Source: Brevibacillus brevis
GTDB taxonomy: Bacteria > Bacillota > Bacilli > Brevibacillales > Brevibacillaceae
Assembly (NCBI RefSeq): GCF_001039275.2
Contig: NZ_CP030117.1
Location: forward strand, 4,620,501 to 4,684,500
Length of the DNA: 64,000 bases
Direction: 5' to 3'
The notes below the pieces were generated by a model that was given only the letters and a program-made list of their open reading frames with translations, was not told where the DNA came from and searched no databases. Of the stretch, positions 24,552 through 33,626 are shown in pieces (the first letter of the stretch is position 1; each line of letters begins with the position of its first letter). The translations under genes and the position numbers were made by a program.

Positions 24552-25631
24552 TCATCTATCGAGCAGTTGTTGAACCGTTTCCTTATCGAGCTTCTTGATG
24601 ATAGCTGTAAGCAACTGGGCAGCCTGCTCGAAATCACGTTTTGACATAATTGCATTATGGCTGTGAATATATCGTGTCGCAAAGCCGACGACAATCGACG
24701 GGCAGCCAATGCCGCTTATATGGAATTTCGCTGCATCTGTTCCGCCTCCTGCGAGGGCATCCACCTGTACATGGATGCCGAGCTCCTCTGCTGTGTCGAA
24801 TACGAGATCGCGCAATCCGGTATGCGGAATCATCGTGGCATCAAATAACATGACGAGCGGACCGTCCCCCACATTGCAGGTCATCGGATACGATTCATTT
24901 CCAGGCGTGTCATATGCGAGTCCAACATCGACAGCAAAAGCAATATCCGGTTCTACCAGCCTCGCTACTGTGCCAGCACCCCGGGTCCCAACTTCTTCCT
25001 GCACGGTTGCACCGGCGTATACCACATTAGGATGCTCTTCCGTCTGCAATCGTTTCAGCACCTCGATTGCCAGCGCACACCCCGCCCGATTATCAAGCGC
25101 CTTTGCGACCCACAGCTCTCCGTCGCGCATCGTCGTAAAATCACTGTCAGGGACAATCCAATCACCTGGGCGAACACCCATTTCCTTCGCATCTGCTTCA
25201 TCTTTCGCCCCGATGTCAATGTACAGCTCCTTGAGCTTCATGACTTTTTCCCGCTCTTCTTTTTCCAGCGCATGCGGTGCCTTCGAACCAATGAGCCCGA
25301 GATACTCACCTTTGCGTGTCTTGACCTTCACACGATGTGAGAGCATATTGTGCGTCCACCATCCGCCAAGCTGGATAAAACGCAAGTACCCTTTTGGCGT
25401 GATATTCGTCACCATGAAGCCTACTTCATCCAAATGTCCCGCGAGCAAAATTTTCGGTCCGTTTACTGAGCCCGTCTTCTTCCCGAGAACCCCACCCAGT
25501 CGATCCTTTACCAACTCGTCGCTGAGAGGCTGTAAGTACTCCTCCATCTTCACCCTGACTTCGCGCTCGTGCCCAGGTACTCCGTCCGTTTCCGTCAAAT
25601 CCTTGATCAATTTCGTGAGATCGTCCATCAT
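24552..25631 (-). CDS. M42-family aminopeptidase (glutamyl aminopeptidase/FrvX type)
   Basis: The 359-residue cytoplasmic enzyme has M42 metal motifs: H66 in LLAGHLDEVGF, the bridging aspartate in KALDNRAGCALA, the catalytic glutamates in TVQEEVGTRGA, the aspartate in AVDVGLAYDTPG and a late histidine in YIHSHNAI. These enzymes form large tetrahedral dodecamers and trim short peptides from the N terminus. It starts at ATGATG after AAGGAGA. Endoglucanase annotations for this family are historical. It is a single gene. Confidence 0.93.
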   Translation of the reverse strand: MMDDLTKLIKDLTETDGVPGHEREVRVKMEEYLQPLSDELVKDRLGGVLGKKTGSVNGPKILLAGHLDEVGFMVTNITPKGYLRFIQLGGWWTHNMLSHRVKVKTRKGEYLGLIGSKAPHALEKEEREKVMKLKELYIDIGAKDEADAKEMGVRPGDWIVPDSDFTTMRDGELWVAKALDNRAGCALAIEVLKRLQTEEHPNVVYAGATVQEEVGTRGAGTVARLVEPDIAFAVDVGLAYDTPGNESYPMTCNVGDGPLVMLFDATMIPHTGLRDLVFDTAEELGIHVQVDALAGGGTDAAKFHISGIGCPSIVVGFATRYIHSHNAIMSKRDFEQAAQLLTAIIKKLDKETVQQLLDR

Positions 25632-25730
25632 TTATCTCCTTTTCGATACTGACGTATTCCCGTTATGGTTGCCTACCTCTATTTGTTATTGTTTCCCTAA
25701 CAAATATCCTGAATGCGCTCGAGTACTTCT

Positions 25731-26999
25731 TCATGCTGTCGCATTTGATTGGGTGGCCTTCGTAATCCGATGAAAGAGCACGAGACAAATCAGCCCCATC
25801 CCTGCAAACATTCCGGTGATCGCAACGTTGGGAACCCACGCACTGGCAAGAATAAACATACCTGCACTGCTCACCCCCACAATGCTAAACAGAGAATGTA
25901 CAGCCATATACGTACTCCTCGCATGATCTGGCACCATATTGGCGAGTAACGCTTGTTTTACCGGGATGTGCATCACTTCACCCAGAGTCGCGAAGAACAT
26001 GGCAAAGAGCAGGACAGCAGGGGAGCTGCTGAAGCTAATCCACGCATACCCGCAAAAATACAGGACAAGGCCTGACAGGAGCACCACCCTATCTCTCAAG
26101 CTCTTCACTACGCAGGAGATCAAAACCGTCAAGCAAACAACCAGCAACGTGTTCTCTGTTTTTAATAGACCTAACAAGTTCATCCCATCTACCTGGATGC
26201 CCAAAAACGGAAATAACTGCTCAGGCTCTGGGATTTCTTTCACTAAACGAAGGCCGATGACATTGGTCAATTGCTCCTCTACAGCAATAATGAGCAAATT
26301 CGCTATGGTAAACAGCAGAAAAATCCGGTGCTTGAGCACTTCTTGATAAGCTCCCAGGACATCTGCCATAAAACTCGAAACTTTTTGTCTTTGCTTGCCA
26401 GACGCCGAGCATGCACGTTTTTCTGGTACATACGTTTCCTTGATAAACAGGATCGTCATGGCGAACGAAATCGCGATGCTTACAGCCACACCGAGAAATA
26501 GCGCAAAATAATGCTCATCGAACAAAAAAGCACCCACCAATCCTCCTATCGCTACCGCCAGATTATTCAACCAATAGGAAGCCGTAAAAATCGCTCTCCG
26601 ATTCTCGGGCTGACTCACATCAATGACGAGTGCTTGGTAAGCAGGCCCCGACGCCCCCAAACAAAAGTTATGAAACAGAAACAAAATAAATGTCACATAG
26701 GGCAACTGGAGCCAAGGCGAGTTAACGAAGGCCACACCAAGAAAGCTGATGAAAATGACCGCCTCACATGCAACGATCACTTTTTTTCGCCCGATCCTGT
26801 CCGCCACATATCCCCCTGCAAAAGAGCCTGCGACACTCGCTGCCATCACACCTAAAAACATAAAACCCGTTACAACCGTCCCCAATTGCTTGGAGAAAAA
26901 AACAATCAAGTACGGGGTCACAGTCATGCTCGCCATCGTCGTCAAAAATTGTAACATCAGTCTGATCTGGATGTTGCTATCGAACTTCCAAAAACTCAT
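25731..26999 (-). CDS. MFS transporter
   Basis: From the ATG at 26999, nine bases after GAGAGGAG, this is a 422-residue membrane protein with about twelve helices and the loop GGYVADRIGRKKVIV after helix 2. MFS drug-efflux carriers of the YttB/DHA1 type look like this. A perfect 16-base palindrome lies 25 bases before its start and a related one precedes the TetR gene upstream, so that regulator should repress it. It is probably an exporter; the substrate is unknown. Confidence 0.88.
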   Translation of the reverse strand: MSFWKFDSNIQIRLMLQFLTTMASMTVTPYLIVFFSKQLGTVVTGFMFLGVMAASVAGSFAGGYVADRIGRKKVIVACEAVIFISFLGVAFVNSPWLQLPYVTFILFLFHNFCLGASGPAYQALVIDVSQPENRRAIFTASYWLNNLAVAIGGLVGAFLFDEHYFALFLGVAVSIAISFAMTILFIKETYVPEKRACSASGKQRQKVSSFMADVLGAYQEVLKHRIFLLFTIANLLIIAVEEQLTNVIGLRLVKEIPEPEQLFPFLGIQVDGMNLLGLLKTENTLLVVCLTVLISCVVKSLRDRVVLLSGLVLYFCGYAWISFSSSPAVLLFAMFFATLGEVMHIPVKQALLANMVPDHARSTYMAVHSLFSIVGVSSAGMFILASAWVPNVAITGMFAGMGLICLVLFHRITKATQSNATA

Positions 27000-27024
27000 C
27001 GTGACCACTCCTCTCTTCTTTAAC

Positions 27025-27040
27025 GATTGATTAATCAATC
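27025..27040. promoter_or_regulatory. TetR operator before the MFS gene
   Basis: GATTGATTAATCAATC is a perfect 16-base palindrome. A 14-of-16 version is found before the TetR gene at 27705-27720. Confidence 0.75.
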
Positions 27041-27053
27041 ATTTATAATTCAA

Positions 27054-27097
27054 AAAAAAGACCGGTGGAGAATGCTAGCGATTCTTCGGTCCAAAAA
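27054..27097 (-). terminator. Terminator at the end of the TetR gene
   Basis: On the minus strand GACCGAAGAA pairs imperfectly with TTCTCCACCGGTC, followed by eight T. The stem begins inside the last codons of the TetR gene, so the MFS gene likely has its own promoter after it. Confidence 0.65.
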
Positions 27098-27677
27098 GCT
27101 GGATGGCAACCGGAACGAATTTTTCCCACATGTTGCTTTGTGGCCCATCCGTCAAATTCACACGCAGACCAATTAACAGACTCATGTACGCTGTCGCCAC
27201 ATATTTGGGATCTTGGACATGCAAGAGTCCTTTCTCTTGTCCATTGATCAAGAGCTCGGCAATTTTCGTACGAAAGGTATTGTGAAACGCATCTAGCTCA
27301 GCAAAAGAATGGGCAAAACGATTGTAGTAGCCGACTACTTGTACAACCAGACGCAAGTAGGAATCGAACGTAGCGAATCTCTTGATGTGATTGGTCACCA
27401 TTCTCTCCAATTCCAGTAATGGCTCAGATGCTTGGGGATCAAAGTCAAGCAGTTTGACCGAATGCTCTTGTAATGGCTCCGTGACGGCTGCATGAAAGAG
27501 CTGATCCTTGTTTTCAAAGTACGTGAAAACACTGCCAAAGCTCACTCCGGATGCCTTCGCGACTTTTGCAATGGTGGTATCGTCATAGCCGTGCTCGGCA
27601 AACAAAAGAACTGCCTGCTGGAGAATCGTTTCCCGCTTTTGCTTCATTTTTAGCACTTGTTCTTCTGAAAGTGGCAT
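27075..27677 (-). CDS. TetR/AcrR-family transcriptional repressor
   Basis: The 200-residue repressor has a TetR helix-turn-helix at residues 14-60 (ILQQAVLLFAEHGYDDTT, VAKASGVSFGSVFTYFENK) and a C-terminal ligand-binding helical domain. It sits before an MFS gene on the same strand. Palindromes built on GATTGATNNATCAATC-like sequence lie before both genes, so it likely represses itself and the transporter until a ligand binds. Confidence 0.9.
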   Translation of the reverse strand: MPLSEEQVLKMKQKRETILQQAVLLFAEHGYDDTTIAKVAKASGVSFGSVFTYFENKDQLFHAAVTEPLQEHSVKLLDFDPQASEPLLELERMVTNHIKRFATFDSYLRLVVQVVGYYNRFAHSFAELDAFHNTFRTKIAELLINGQEKGLLHVQDPKYVATAYMSLLIGLRVNLTDGPQSNMWEKFVPVAIQLFGPKNR

Positions 27678-27704
27678 GGTGTACAGTCTCCTTGCTAATG
27701 AATG

Positions 27705-27720
27705 ATTAATCGATCAATCG
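27705..27720. promoter_or_regulatory. TetR operator before the repressor gene
   Basis: GATTAATCGATCAATC is a palindrome with 14 of 16 matching positions, closely related to the perfect copy at 27025-27040. It lies 28 bases before the tetR start. Confidence 0.7.
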
Positions 27721-27789
27721 TTAATTTGCATTATAGTACTGACTTCCAGCATTTGCAAAGAGTTTTGTCTCTTTCTGATTCAGCCAAAA

Positions 27790-27820
27790 TAAAAACGGCT
27801 GGCACTTATGTCCAGCCGTT
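27790..27820 (-). terminator. Terminator of the M20 dipeptidase gene
   Basis: On the minus strand AACGGCTGG pairs with CCAGCCGTT, followed by TTTATTTT. It lies just past the stop codon at 27829. Confidence 0.85.
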
Positions 27821-27828
27821 TGCTATTC

Positions 27829-29265
27829 CTACTTCGCCAATTCATAGATCGCTTGCGCGTAAATCGCTGTCGCTTTGATCAGATCATCCACGAAAATATA
27901 TTCATCTCGCTGGTGGGCACTGTCAGGACGCCCTGGGAAAAGCGGTCCGAATGCTACCCCAACATCCAACGAGCGGCCGTAGGTAGCGCCGCCAATTGCA
28001 ATGATGCCAGCCTCCTCGCCTGTTTGTTCCGTATACACGCGTTGCAGTGTCGTCACCAAAGGATGATTCGGGTCGACGCGGTGTGGTGTCAGATGCTCAG
28101 CTACTTCGAGTGTAAATGCCCCTTCACTGAATCGTTCAGCAAGAACGGCCGACCATTTTTCGAAGGCAACAGAATGTGGGTAACGGATATTCAGACGGAA
28201 AAGCGCATCCTGCTTTTCGTCGTACTCGATCACACCTGTGTTCAGTGTGAGCGCACCCATTTCTTCATCATCATGGGAGATGCCGAGCGCTTCACCGTAA
28301 TGCTGCTTGTGCAAATAACGATCAGCCAAGCCTACAAATACAGCTCCGCGTTCATCCAAGGACAAGGAGAGCAAAAAGTGAATGAGCTCGGTACCCGCGT
28401 TGACACCTTTGCTCGGGTCCATTCCGTGAACTGAGACGCCCTCCATGTGCAGAACCACGAGGCCATCCTGCTCCTCCGCCCTGCCTTTCAAGCCAGTCGC
28501 GTCCAAGTGCTGACGATAATTTTGTGCAATCGCCTCACTATTCAAGCCGATTGGCGCAAGCGTTGCTACGGCCTTGTCTGGAACCATGTTCATCCGCAAG
28601 CCAGCTTGTAATGAAACGAGCTTTGCCTCCACATTTTCCGCAGCAGATATTCCAAGGCTTTGGAAGGACGCAAGCGTCTGACGCAACGACAGATCAGTCA
28701 AGCCTTTTTCCGCATAGATCAGCGGGAAGTCTGCATCTGGCGTAAAGCCCATTGTCGGCATTTCTTCCGTTTCAAAATACGTGTTCACACACTGCCAGCT
28801 CGATTCTTCATCCGTACCGAAAATAAAGCGCACGCGCTTCGACAGCGGCAATCCCAGCTCCATCACAATCTTCGCTGCAAAAATGGCAGCCATCGTTGGT
28901 CCCTTGTCATCAATCGCACCACGGGCCACCATGCGTCCATCCACGATCTCGGCTGCATACGGTGGCGTACTCCAGCCATCGCCTTCCGGTACGACATCGA
29001 CATGGCTCAGAATGCCGATCAATTCCTCGCCCTGCCCGAATTCAGCGTGCCCTGCATAGCCGCGGACGTCTTTGGTTGTCATGCCTGCTTTTTCACACAC
29101 GTCTAGTGCAAAGTCAAGCGCTTGCCGAATCCCTTCTCCAAAAGGGGCACCTTCTCTGGATGTCTCAGGGTCCAAAACGCTTTTAATCTGCAAAAATTGT
29201 TGTGTTGTCGCAATCAGTTCGTCCTTGCGTTTATTTGTTTCTTCCAGCCAATTAACGCTTGTCAT
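27829..29265 (-). CDS. M20-family dipeptidase (PepV/Sapep type)
   Basis: From the ATG at 29265, six bases after GGAG, this is a 478-residue cytoplasmic zinc dipeptidase. The metal and catalytic motifs are GILSHVDVVPEGDGW, GAIDDKGPTMAA and FGTDEESSWQC, and a dimerisation lid domain lies at about 190-340. It would cleave dipeptides to free amino acids. Its start lies inside the end of the small alarmone synthetase gene (14-base overlap), so the two are translated together, which links amino acid supply with (p)ppGpp synthesis. Confidence 0.93.
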   Translation of the reverse strand: MTSVNWLEETNKRKDELIATTQQFLQIKSVLDPETSREGAPFGEGIRQALDFALDVCEKAGMTTKDVRGYAGHAEFGQGEELIGILSHVDVVPEGDGWSTPPYAAEIVDGRMVARGAIDDKGPTMAAIFAAKIVMELGLPLSKRVRFIFGTDEESSWQCVNTYFETEEMPTMGFTPDADFPLIYAEKGLTDLSLRQTLASFQSLGISAAENVEAKLVSLQAGLRMNMVPDKAVATLAPIGLNSEAIAQNYRQHLDATGLKGRAEEQDGLVVLHMEGVSVHGMDPSKGVNAGTELIHFLLSLSLDERGAVFVGLADRYLHKQHYGEALGISHDDEEMGALTLNTGVIEYDEKQDALFRLNIRYPHSVAFEKWSAVLAERFSEGAFTLEVAEHLTPHRVDPNHPLVTTLQRVYTEQTGEEAGIIAIGGATYGRSLDVGVAFGPLFPGRPDSAHQRDEYIFVDDLIKATAIYAQAIYELAK

Positions 29266-29983
29266 TCTCTTCTCCAGTCCTCTCATTCATACTTCCTTCG
29301 TCCATTGCCGCATCGACGTCGAGATCCAGCTCCACCAACGATAATAATGACTCCATCGGCACTTCTTTTTTCGTAAATTCTGCTTGGGCGTCTTTAATTT
29401 CATCCCGGATGTTGTTCATTTCGCTGTCCAGCTTGTAGGACGCCTTGGCAGCCTCGAACAATCTTTGTCGTATATCGGATGGGATAATTCCCTCGTATTT
29501 ATAATTCAGCGAGTGCTCAATCGTCGCCCAAAAATTCATTCCCAATGTGCGAATCTGAATTTCAACCGGAATGGTCACTTGCCCACCCGCCATCATGATC
29601 GGATACTCCACAGCAAGATGATAACCGCGATATCCGCTTTCTTTTGGGGTGGAGACATAATCCTTCTCCAAATACACACGCATGTCTCCGCGATTGCGGA
29701 TCATCTCAACGACTGCAGGTATATCATCAATAAACTGGCAAATGACGCGGATGCCCGCGATATCACGAATTTCCCAGCAGATATTCTCATCAATCGGAAA
29801 CTGCAAGCGGTTTGCCTTGTTGTAAATACTCGGGATCGATTTGACCCTGCCCACCGCAAACTCAATCGGTGAATGCTCCTTGCGTTTGCGCAGCTCATTA
29901 CGGATATTTTTAATTTTGACTTTGATTTCTTCTACAGCTTGTTCGAACGGTAGCAGATATAGTTCCCAATCTAGTTTGTGCAC
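29252..29983 (-). CDS. relQ: Small alarmone synthetase, RelQ/SasB (YjbM) type
   Basis: The 243-residue enzyme has only the RelA/SpoT synthetase domain and no hydrolase. Key motifs are GRVKSIPSIYNKANR, WEIRDIAGIRV, TPKESGYRGYH and VEIQIRTLGMNFWATIEHSLNYKY as seen in the sequence, described here in pieces. The enzyme transfers pyrophosphate from ATP to GDP or GTP. It is about 30 residues longer than usual because of an acidic C-terminal tail (LDLDVDAAMDEGSMNE). The GTG start follows GGAGGG. It overlaps the dipeptidase gene by 14 bases. Confidence 0.92.
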   Translation of the reverse strand: MHKLDWELYLLPFEQAVEEIKVKIKNIRNELRKRKEHSPIEFAVGRVKSIPSIYNKANRLQFPIDENICWEIRDIAGIRVICQFIDDIPAVVEMIRNRGDMRVYLEKDYVSTPKESGYRGYHLAVEYPIMMAGGQVTIPVEIQIRTLGMNFWATIEHSLNYKYEGIIPSDIRQRLFEAAKASYKLDSEMNNIRDEIKDAQAEFTKKEVPMESLLSLVELDLDVDAAMDEGSMNERTGEENDKR

Positions 29984-30060
29984 GCTTACGTCCCTCCGGC
30001 TTGAAACTCTCCATCGTCCTTATCATTCAACATTTTGTGTGAGATATCCTTCCAAAATAC

Positions 30061-30114
30061 AAAAAGAGACGGGAGAAAAGGCAGTTGTCACCGGCTTTTG
30101 CTCCGTCCCTTTTT
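30061..30114 (-). terminator. Terminator of the large chemoreceptor gene
   Basis: On the minus strand GGGACGGAGCAAAAG pairs with CTTTTCTCCCGTCTC, followed by TTTTTG. It lies right after the stop codon. Confidence 0.75.
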
Positions 30115-30116
30115 TC

Positions 30117-32195
30117 TTAATTTTCGCGCGAAACAAAGGCTGCAAGTGAGCTTCTCAGCTCTTCTGCTAGAATGGCCAACTGAGTCGCAGCATCAGCAAT
30201 GAGCTCCATCGCTGCACTCTGCTCCTCTACCGCAGCCGAGATGCTTTGAACACCGGCAGCCGCTTGCATCGATGCAGACGATACTTCCCCAGCGACAACG
30301 GCTACCTGTTGGGCATCCGGTGCCATACGCCTGAAGGCTTCACTGACACCGTTAATTTCCTGCGACACCCCGAGGATGTTTTCCTCGATATGCTGGAACA
30401 TCTCTTGCGATTGATGTGCTGTCTTCATGCCGCGGGCGGTCGTTTGGGCACCCTCGACCATCCTGGCGACCGCTTCCTTTGTATCCTTTTGTACGTCTCC
30501 AATCATGCCTACAATCTGCTGGGCAGCATTGTTGGTATCTTCTGCCAGCTTGCGAACTTCTCCTGCGACGACTGCAAATCCCTTGCCATGCTCTCCTGCT
30601 CTGGCCGCTTCAATCGCAGCATTCAAGGCTAGCAGATTGGTCTGTCGGGCAATTTCTGTAATGACCGAGATAATTCTCGAAATGTCCTTCGAGCGCCCTT
30701 CTAATACATGAATGACATCCGTTGCAGCTTCTACCGAACGATTGATTTCGTCCATGCTGTCCATCACATCTGTGATCGCGCGTCTGCCAGCATGTGCATG
30801 CTGCTTCATTTCTTCCGCAGATACGGTCACCCGTTCTACATTTTCCGTTACAACCGCCACATCTTTCGTTAAATCAACAGCCAGATTCAAGGTTTGTCCC
30901 ATTTTTTCTACCTGACTGTCGGCAGATGCAGCCACTTGATCGACGACGAGGACAATTTGCTGGCTGGAAGCGGCAATCTCACTGGTGTTTCCCTGAATAT
31001 TACGTACGGCACCGGATACGGAAGCGGCTGCCTGCTGAATCTGAAACAAAATTTTGCGCAGTTGCTTCTGCATCGTAACAAGAGACCCTGCAAGCTCCCC
31101 TAGTTCGTCTTTTCGTTTTAATAGCTTGTCAGGTATCTCTCGCGAAAAATCCCCATGCCCAATCCGCTCTGCCACGGCAAGCATGCCGCGAAACGAGCGG
31201 CGAAGCCAGTTTGCTGTAAATAACGAGATGATGACGATGAGCAAGAGGACGGCACCATTAAAGGCAATCATGGCATCCCGAATGCGGGTTGGGCCCTCCA
31301 GTATTTCGGTCATGTTCATCTCTGCCAAAATCGCCCACGTCTTCTTCCCCACTTTGACCTGATCGTAGGATACGAGTACTTGCTGTCCTAAGTAATCCAT
31401 GCTTTCGACCGTTCCTTCGGATTGTTGGGTGAGCAAGACTTGATCGACGATGGGTGTATCTACTTTTTGCTGTAACAACGTATTTGGTCCACTACCCAGT
31501 TGCGAGCGCATGAGCTTGTCCGGACCGCCCACCAAGTAAATCTTCCCGGTTTCCCCCAGCCCTTCCCGTTGGTTGAATATTCTTGAAATATAATCCATGG
31601 ATACTTCGACGGCTATTTGCCCAATGATGTAGCCTCGTTCGTAGATCGGCGCTGCAATGTATACCCCTGGCGCCCCTCCAGATGGTTCGTAATTGCCGAG
31701 GTCTGACATTTCTGCGCTTTGGGTTTTCCTGACTTGCTGCACAGTCTGGCCAAGTACAGAGTCAGCGTGTGGGCCTGTCAGGAGATTGGTTCCAAAATCG
31801 GCCTGCGGCTTTGTCTCATAAACGATGTCCCCTTGTGCATTTAACAAAAAAGCATTTACGAAGCCGTAGCGCGCGACCTCCATCTTCAATTCGTTCGTAT
31901 ACTGCGCTTGCACTTCTTCATAAGCTGGCGATTCCAGGCCTTGCCGCCAGACGTCCTCAAACGAAGAAAGGGCAGACATTACTGTTCCCGATGCAGCCAA
32001 TGTATCCACGTTCCTGGCTCGCTCGCGAAAGTAATTTTCCACCTGTTCCTTATTGCTGTGACGCAGCGCTTCCAGTGTAGCGGCGCTTCCGTTCAACAAT
32101 TCCTGCTTGGATTCCTGATAAGCAAATACTCCCGCTGCCGTCAACGGTACACTTCCTGCCAGTAGTAGAACGAGCAATATACGAGCGCCTAGCTT
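30117..32195 (-). CDS. Transmembrane methyl-accepting chemotaxis protein
   Basis: From the ATG at 32195 this is a 692-residue receptor with two transmembrane helices (about 5-25 and 280-300) flanking a dCache-type periplasmic-side sensor. That sensor holds [20 protein letters not shown] and GKIYLVGG elements. A HAMP domain follows ([22 protein letters not shown]), then a chemoreceptor signalling domain with tip [20 protein letters not shown]. The dCache fold commonly binds amino acids or organic acids. GGGGGG lies before this ATG; two in-frame starts up to 27 bases earlier are possible. It is a single gene. Confidence 0.94.
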   Translation of the reverse strand, partial: KLGARILLVLLLAGSVPLTAAGVFAYQESKQELLNGSAATLEALRHSNKEQVENYFRERARNVDTLAASGTVMSALSSFEDVWRQGLESPAYEEVQAQYTNELKMEVARYGFVNAFLLNAQGDIVYETKPQADFGTNLLTGPHADSVLGQTVQQVRKTQSAEMSDLGNYEPSGGAPGVYIAAPIYERGYIIGQIAVEVSMDYISRIFNQREGLGETGKIYLVGGPDKLMRSQLGSGPNTLLQQKVDTPIVDQVLLTQQSEGTVESMDYLGQQVLVSYDQVKVGKKTWAILAEMNMTEILEGPTRIRDAMIAFNGAVLLLIVIISLFTANWLRRSFRGMLAVAERIGHGDFSREIPDKLLKRKDELGELAGSLVTMQKQLRKILFQIQQAAASVSGAVRNIQGNTSEIAASSQQIVLVVDQVAASADSQVEKMGQTLNLAVDLTKDVAVVTENVERVTVSAEEMKQHAHAGRRAITDVMDSMDEINRSVEAATDVIHVLEGRSKDISRIISVITEIARQTNLLALNAAIEAARAGEHGKGFAVVAGEVRKLAEDTNNAAQQIVGMIGDVQKDTKEAVARMVEGAQTTARGMKTAHQSQEMFQHIEENILGVSQEINGVSEAFRRMAPDAQQVAVVAGEVSSASMQAAAGVQSISAAVEEQSAAMELIADAATQLAILAEELRSSLAAFVSREN

Positions 32196-32320
32196 CATGG
32201 AAAAGCCCCCCATTTTTGCCAATCTCTTTTTCTGGTATACTTGTAGAATATTGTTTATATTTCTACTATTTATATGAATATAGTACCAGAAAAGAAAAAA
32301 GGAAGGCTAGACCAAATGTA

Positions 32321-32794
32321 TCAGGCTGTTTCGAAAATCATAGCAATTTCGTCGCACATCGGCAGTTTGGAGCAGTTAATGCAATCCTTCCAAGCTTTTT
32401 GCGGCAGTGTTTCCTTGGCAACCACCCAAAACCCGCACTTTTCAAAAAACACTTGTTGATAGGTCAGCGCCAATACACGTTTAATGCCCAAAAGGCGGCA
32501 TTGCTCAACCAAATGAAGAACCAGATGTTTTCCAACACCCATCCCCTTCGCTTTTTCCGAGATAGCCAAGGAGCGGATCTCAGCCAGATCCTCCCACAAA
32601 ATATGTAGGCCTGCGACACCTACGACCGAATCTCCATCATGAGCGACAATAAAGGATTGCAAGTTTTCTAAGAAAGACAGCTTCGTACGTGGCAGCATCA
32701 AGCCTTGTTGTGCATATTCATTAACAATCTCCAACATGGCATCCACGTCTTTCATCGTAGCCTGACGTACTGCCAGTGCCTTTGCAACACCCAT
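32321..32794 (-). CDS. GNAT N-acetyltransferase (ArgA-like subgroup)
   Basis: From the ATG at 32794, six bases after GGAGGAG, this is a 157-residue acetyltransferase. The CoA-binding loop is GMGVGKHLV. The C-terminal block FFEKCGFWVVAKETLPQKAW ends in a cysteine set, DCINCSKLPMCDE, that marks a subgroup close to bacterial N-acetylglutamate synthases of the ArgA type. The acceptor may be glutamate, but that is an inference; no arginine genes are adjacent. An AT-rich promoter region lies upstream. Confidence 0.85.
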   Translation of the reverse strand: MGVAKALAVRQATMKDVDAMLEIVNEYAQQGLMLPRTKLSFLENLQSFIVAHDGDSVVGVAGLHILWEDLAEIRSLAISEKAKGMGVGKHLVLHLVEQCRLLGIKRVLALTYQQVFFEKCGFWVVAKETLPQKAWKDCINCSKLPMCDEIAMIFETA

Positions 32795-32994
32795 TTTACT
32801 CTCCTCCACCCCATGCATTTCGAGCCTGGTATGATTTAATATTTATTCATTATAGTATATAAATATACATTCGAGCTGCGCAGAAGTCTATCCTTTTTTC
32901 ACCTAATTTATGCTCAATTGCATGAACTATTCTTTTGTTAGGTAACGGTTGTGTTATAATCAAGCGTACGAGTTCATAAGGAGGTGCTACATAC

Positions 32995-33588
32995 TTGACG
33001 ACGAGACGGGAACGGAAAAAGCGCGAAACCCGCGAAAAAATCTTCAATGCTGCCATCAAGCTCTTTAAAACGCACGGCTTTGAAGCAACCACAATCGACA
33101 TGATTTCCGAAGAAGCGGATGTTGCACGCGGTACGATCTTTCTGCATTTCACTTCAAAGGAAGCCATTCTCGCTAACTGGGGATATGAGCGTCTGCATGA
33201 AATCGAGGAGCGCCGGGAAGAGTGGGATTATGGTAACGAATGCAAATCGAAGGTGCTCCGGATCTACAAGATCATGAATGAAGTCACCATCACCAATTTC
33301 GATTTCATCAAAGTCGTCGTAGAATCCTCGATGAAACATCGGAAAGTGCTTGAGAATGAAAAGAATATGTACTTTGAATTGCGTCAACTGTTCGCTGACT
33401 TGATTGAAGAAGCGCAAGAAAAGAATCAATTGAAAAGCAAATTCAACCCTCTTGTCGCTGCGAATATGTTGGAAAATATCTACTATAACGCTCTTTATGA
33501 TTGGGTACGCAGCGAAGGCGCCTGGGCACTCGAAGAAATCATGGAAGAGAAGGTCTCTATCGTATTCGAAGGGCTGGTCGTGGAATAA
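32995..33588 (+). CDS. TetR/AcrR-family transcriptional regulator
   Basis: The 197-residue regulator starts at a TTG, ten bases after AAGGAGG. The helix-turn-helix lies at residues 10-58 (REKIFNAAIKLFKTHGFEATT, ISEEADVARGTIFLHFTSKE, given in two pieces), and a helical ligand domain follows. A plus-strand TATAAT at 32955-32960 probably belongs to its promoter. No target gene lies next to it on the same strand. It converges with the oppA-like gene, and a perfect 16-base inverted repeat covers its stop codon. Confidence 0.88.
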   Translation: MTTRRERKKRETREKIFNAAIKLFKTHGFEATTIDMISEEADVARGTIFLHFTSKEAILANWGYERLHEIEERREEWDYGNECKSKVLRIYKIMNEVTITNFDFIKVVVESSMKHRKVLENEKNMYFELRQLFADLIEEAQEKNQLKSKFNPLVAANMLENIYYNALYDWVRSEGAWALEEIMEEKVSIVFEGLVVE

Positions 33589-33611
33589 TCCGACTGACCA
33601 GCCCTTCGAAT
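33564..33611. repeat. Perfect inverted repeat over the end of the TetR gene
   Basis: ATTCGAAGGGCTGGTC (33564-33579) and GACCAGCCCTTCGAAT (33596-33611) are perfect 16-base arms around a 16-base loop that contains the stop codon. There is no T run on either side. It probably acts as an RNA-stabilising or weak bidirectional terminator hairpin between convergent genes. Confidence 0.6.
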
Positions 33612-33626
33612 GTGACTACTTGTGAT

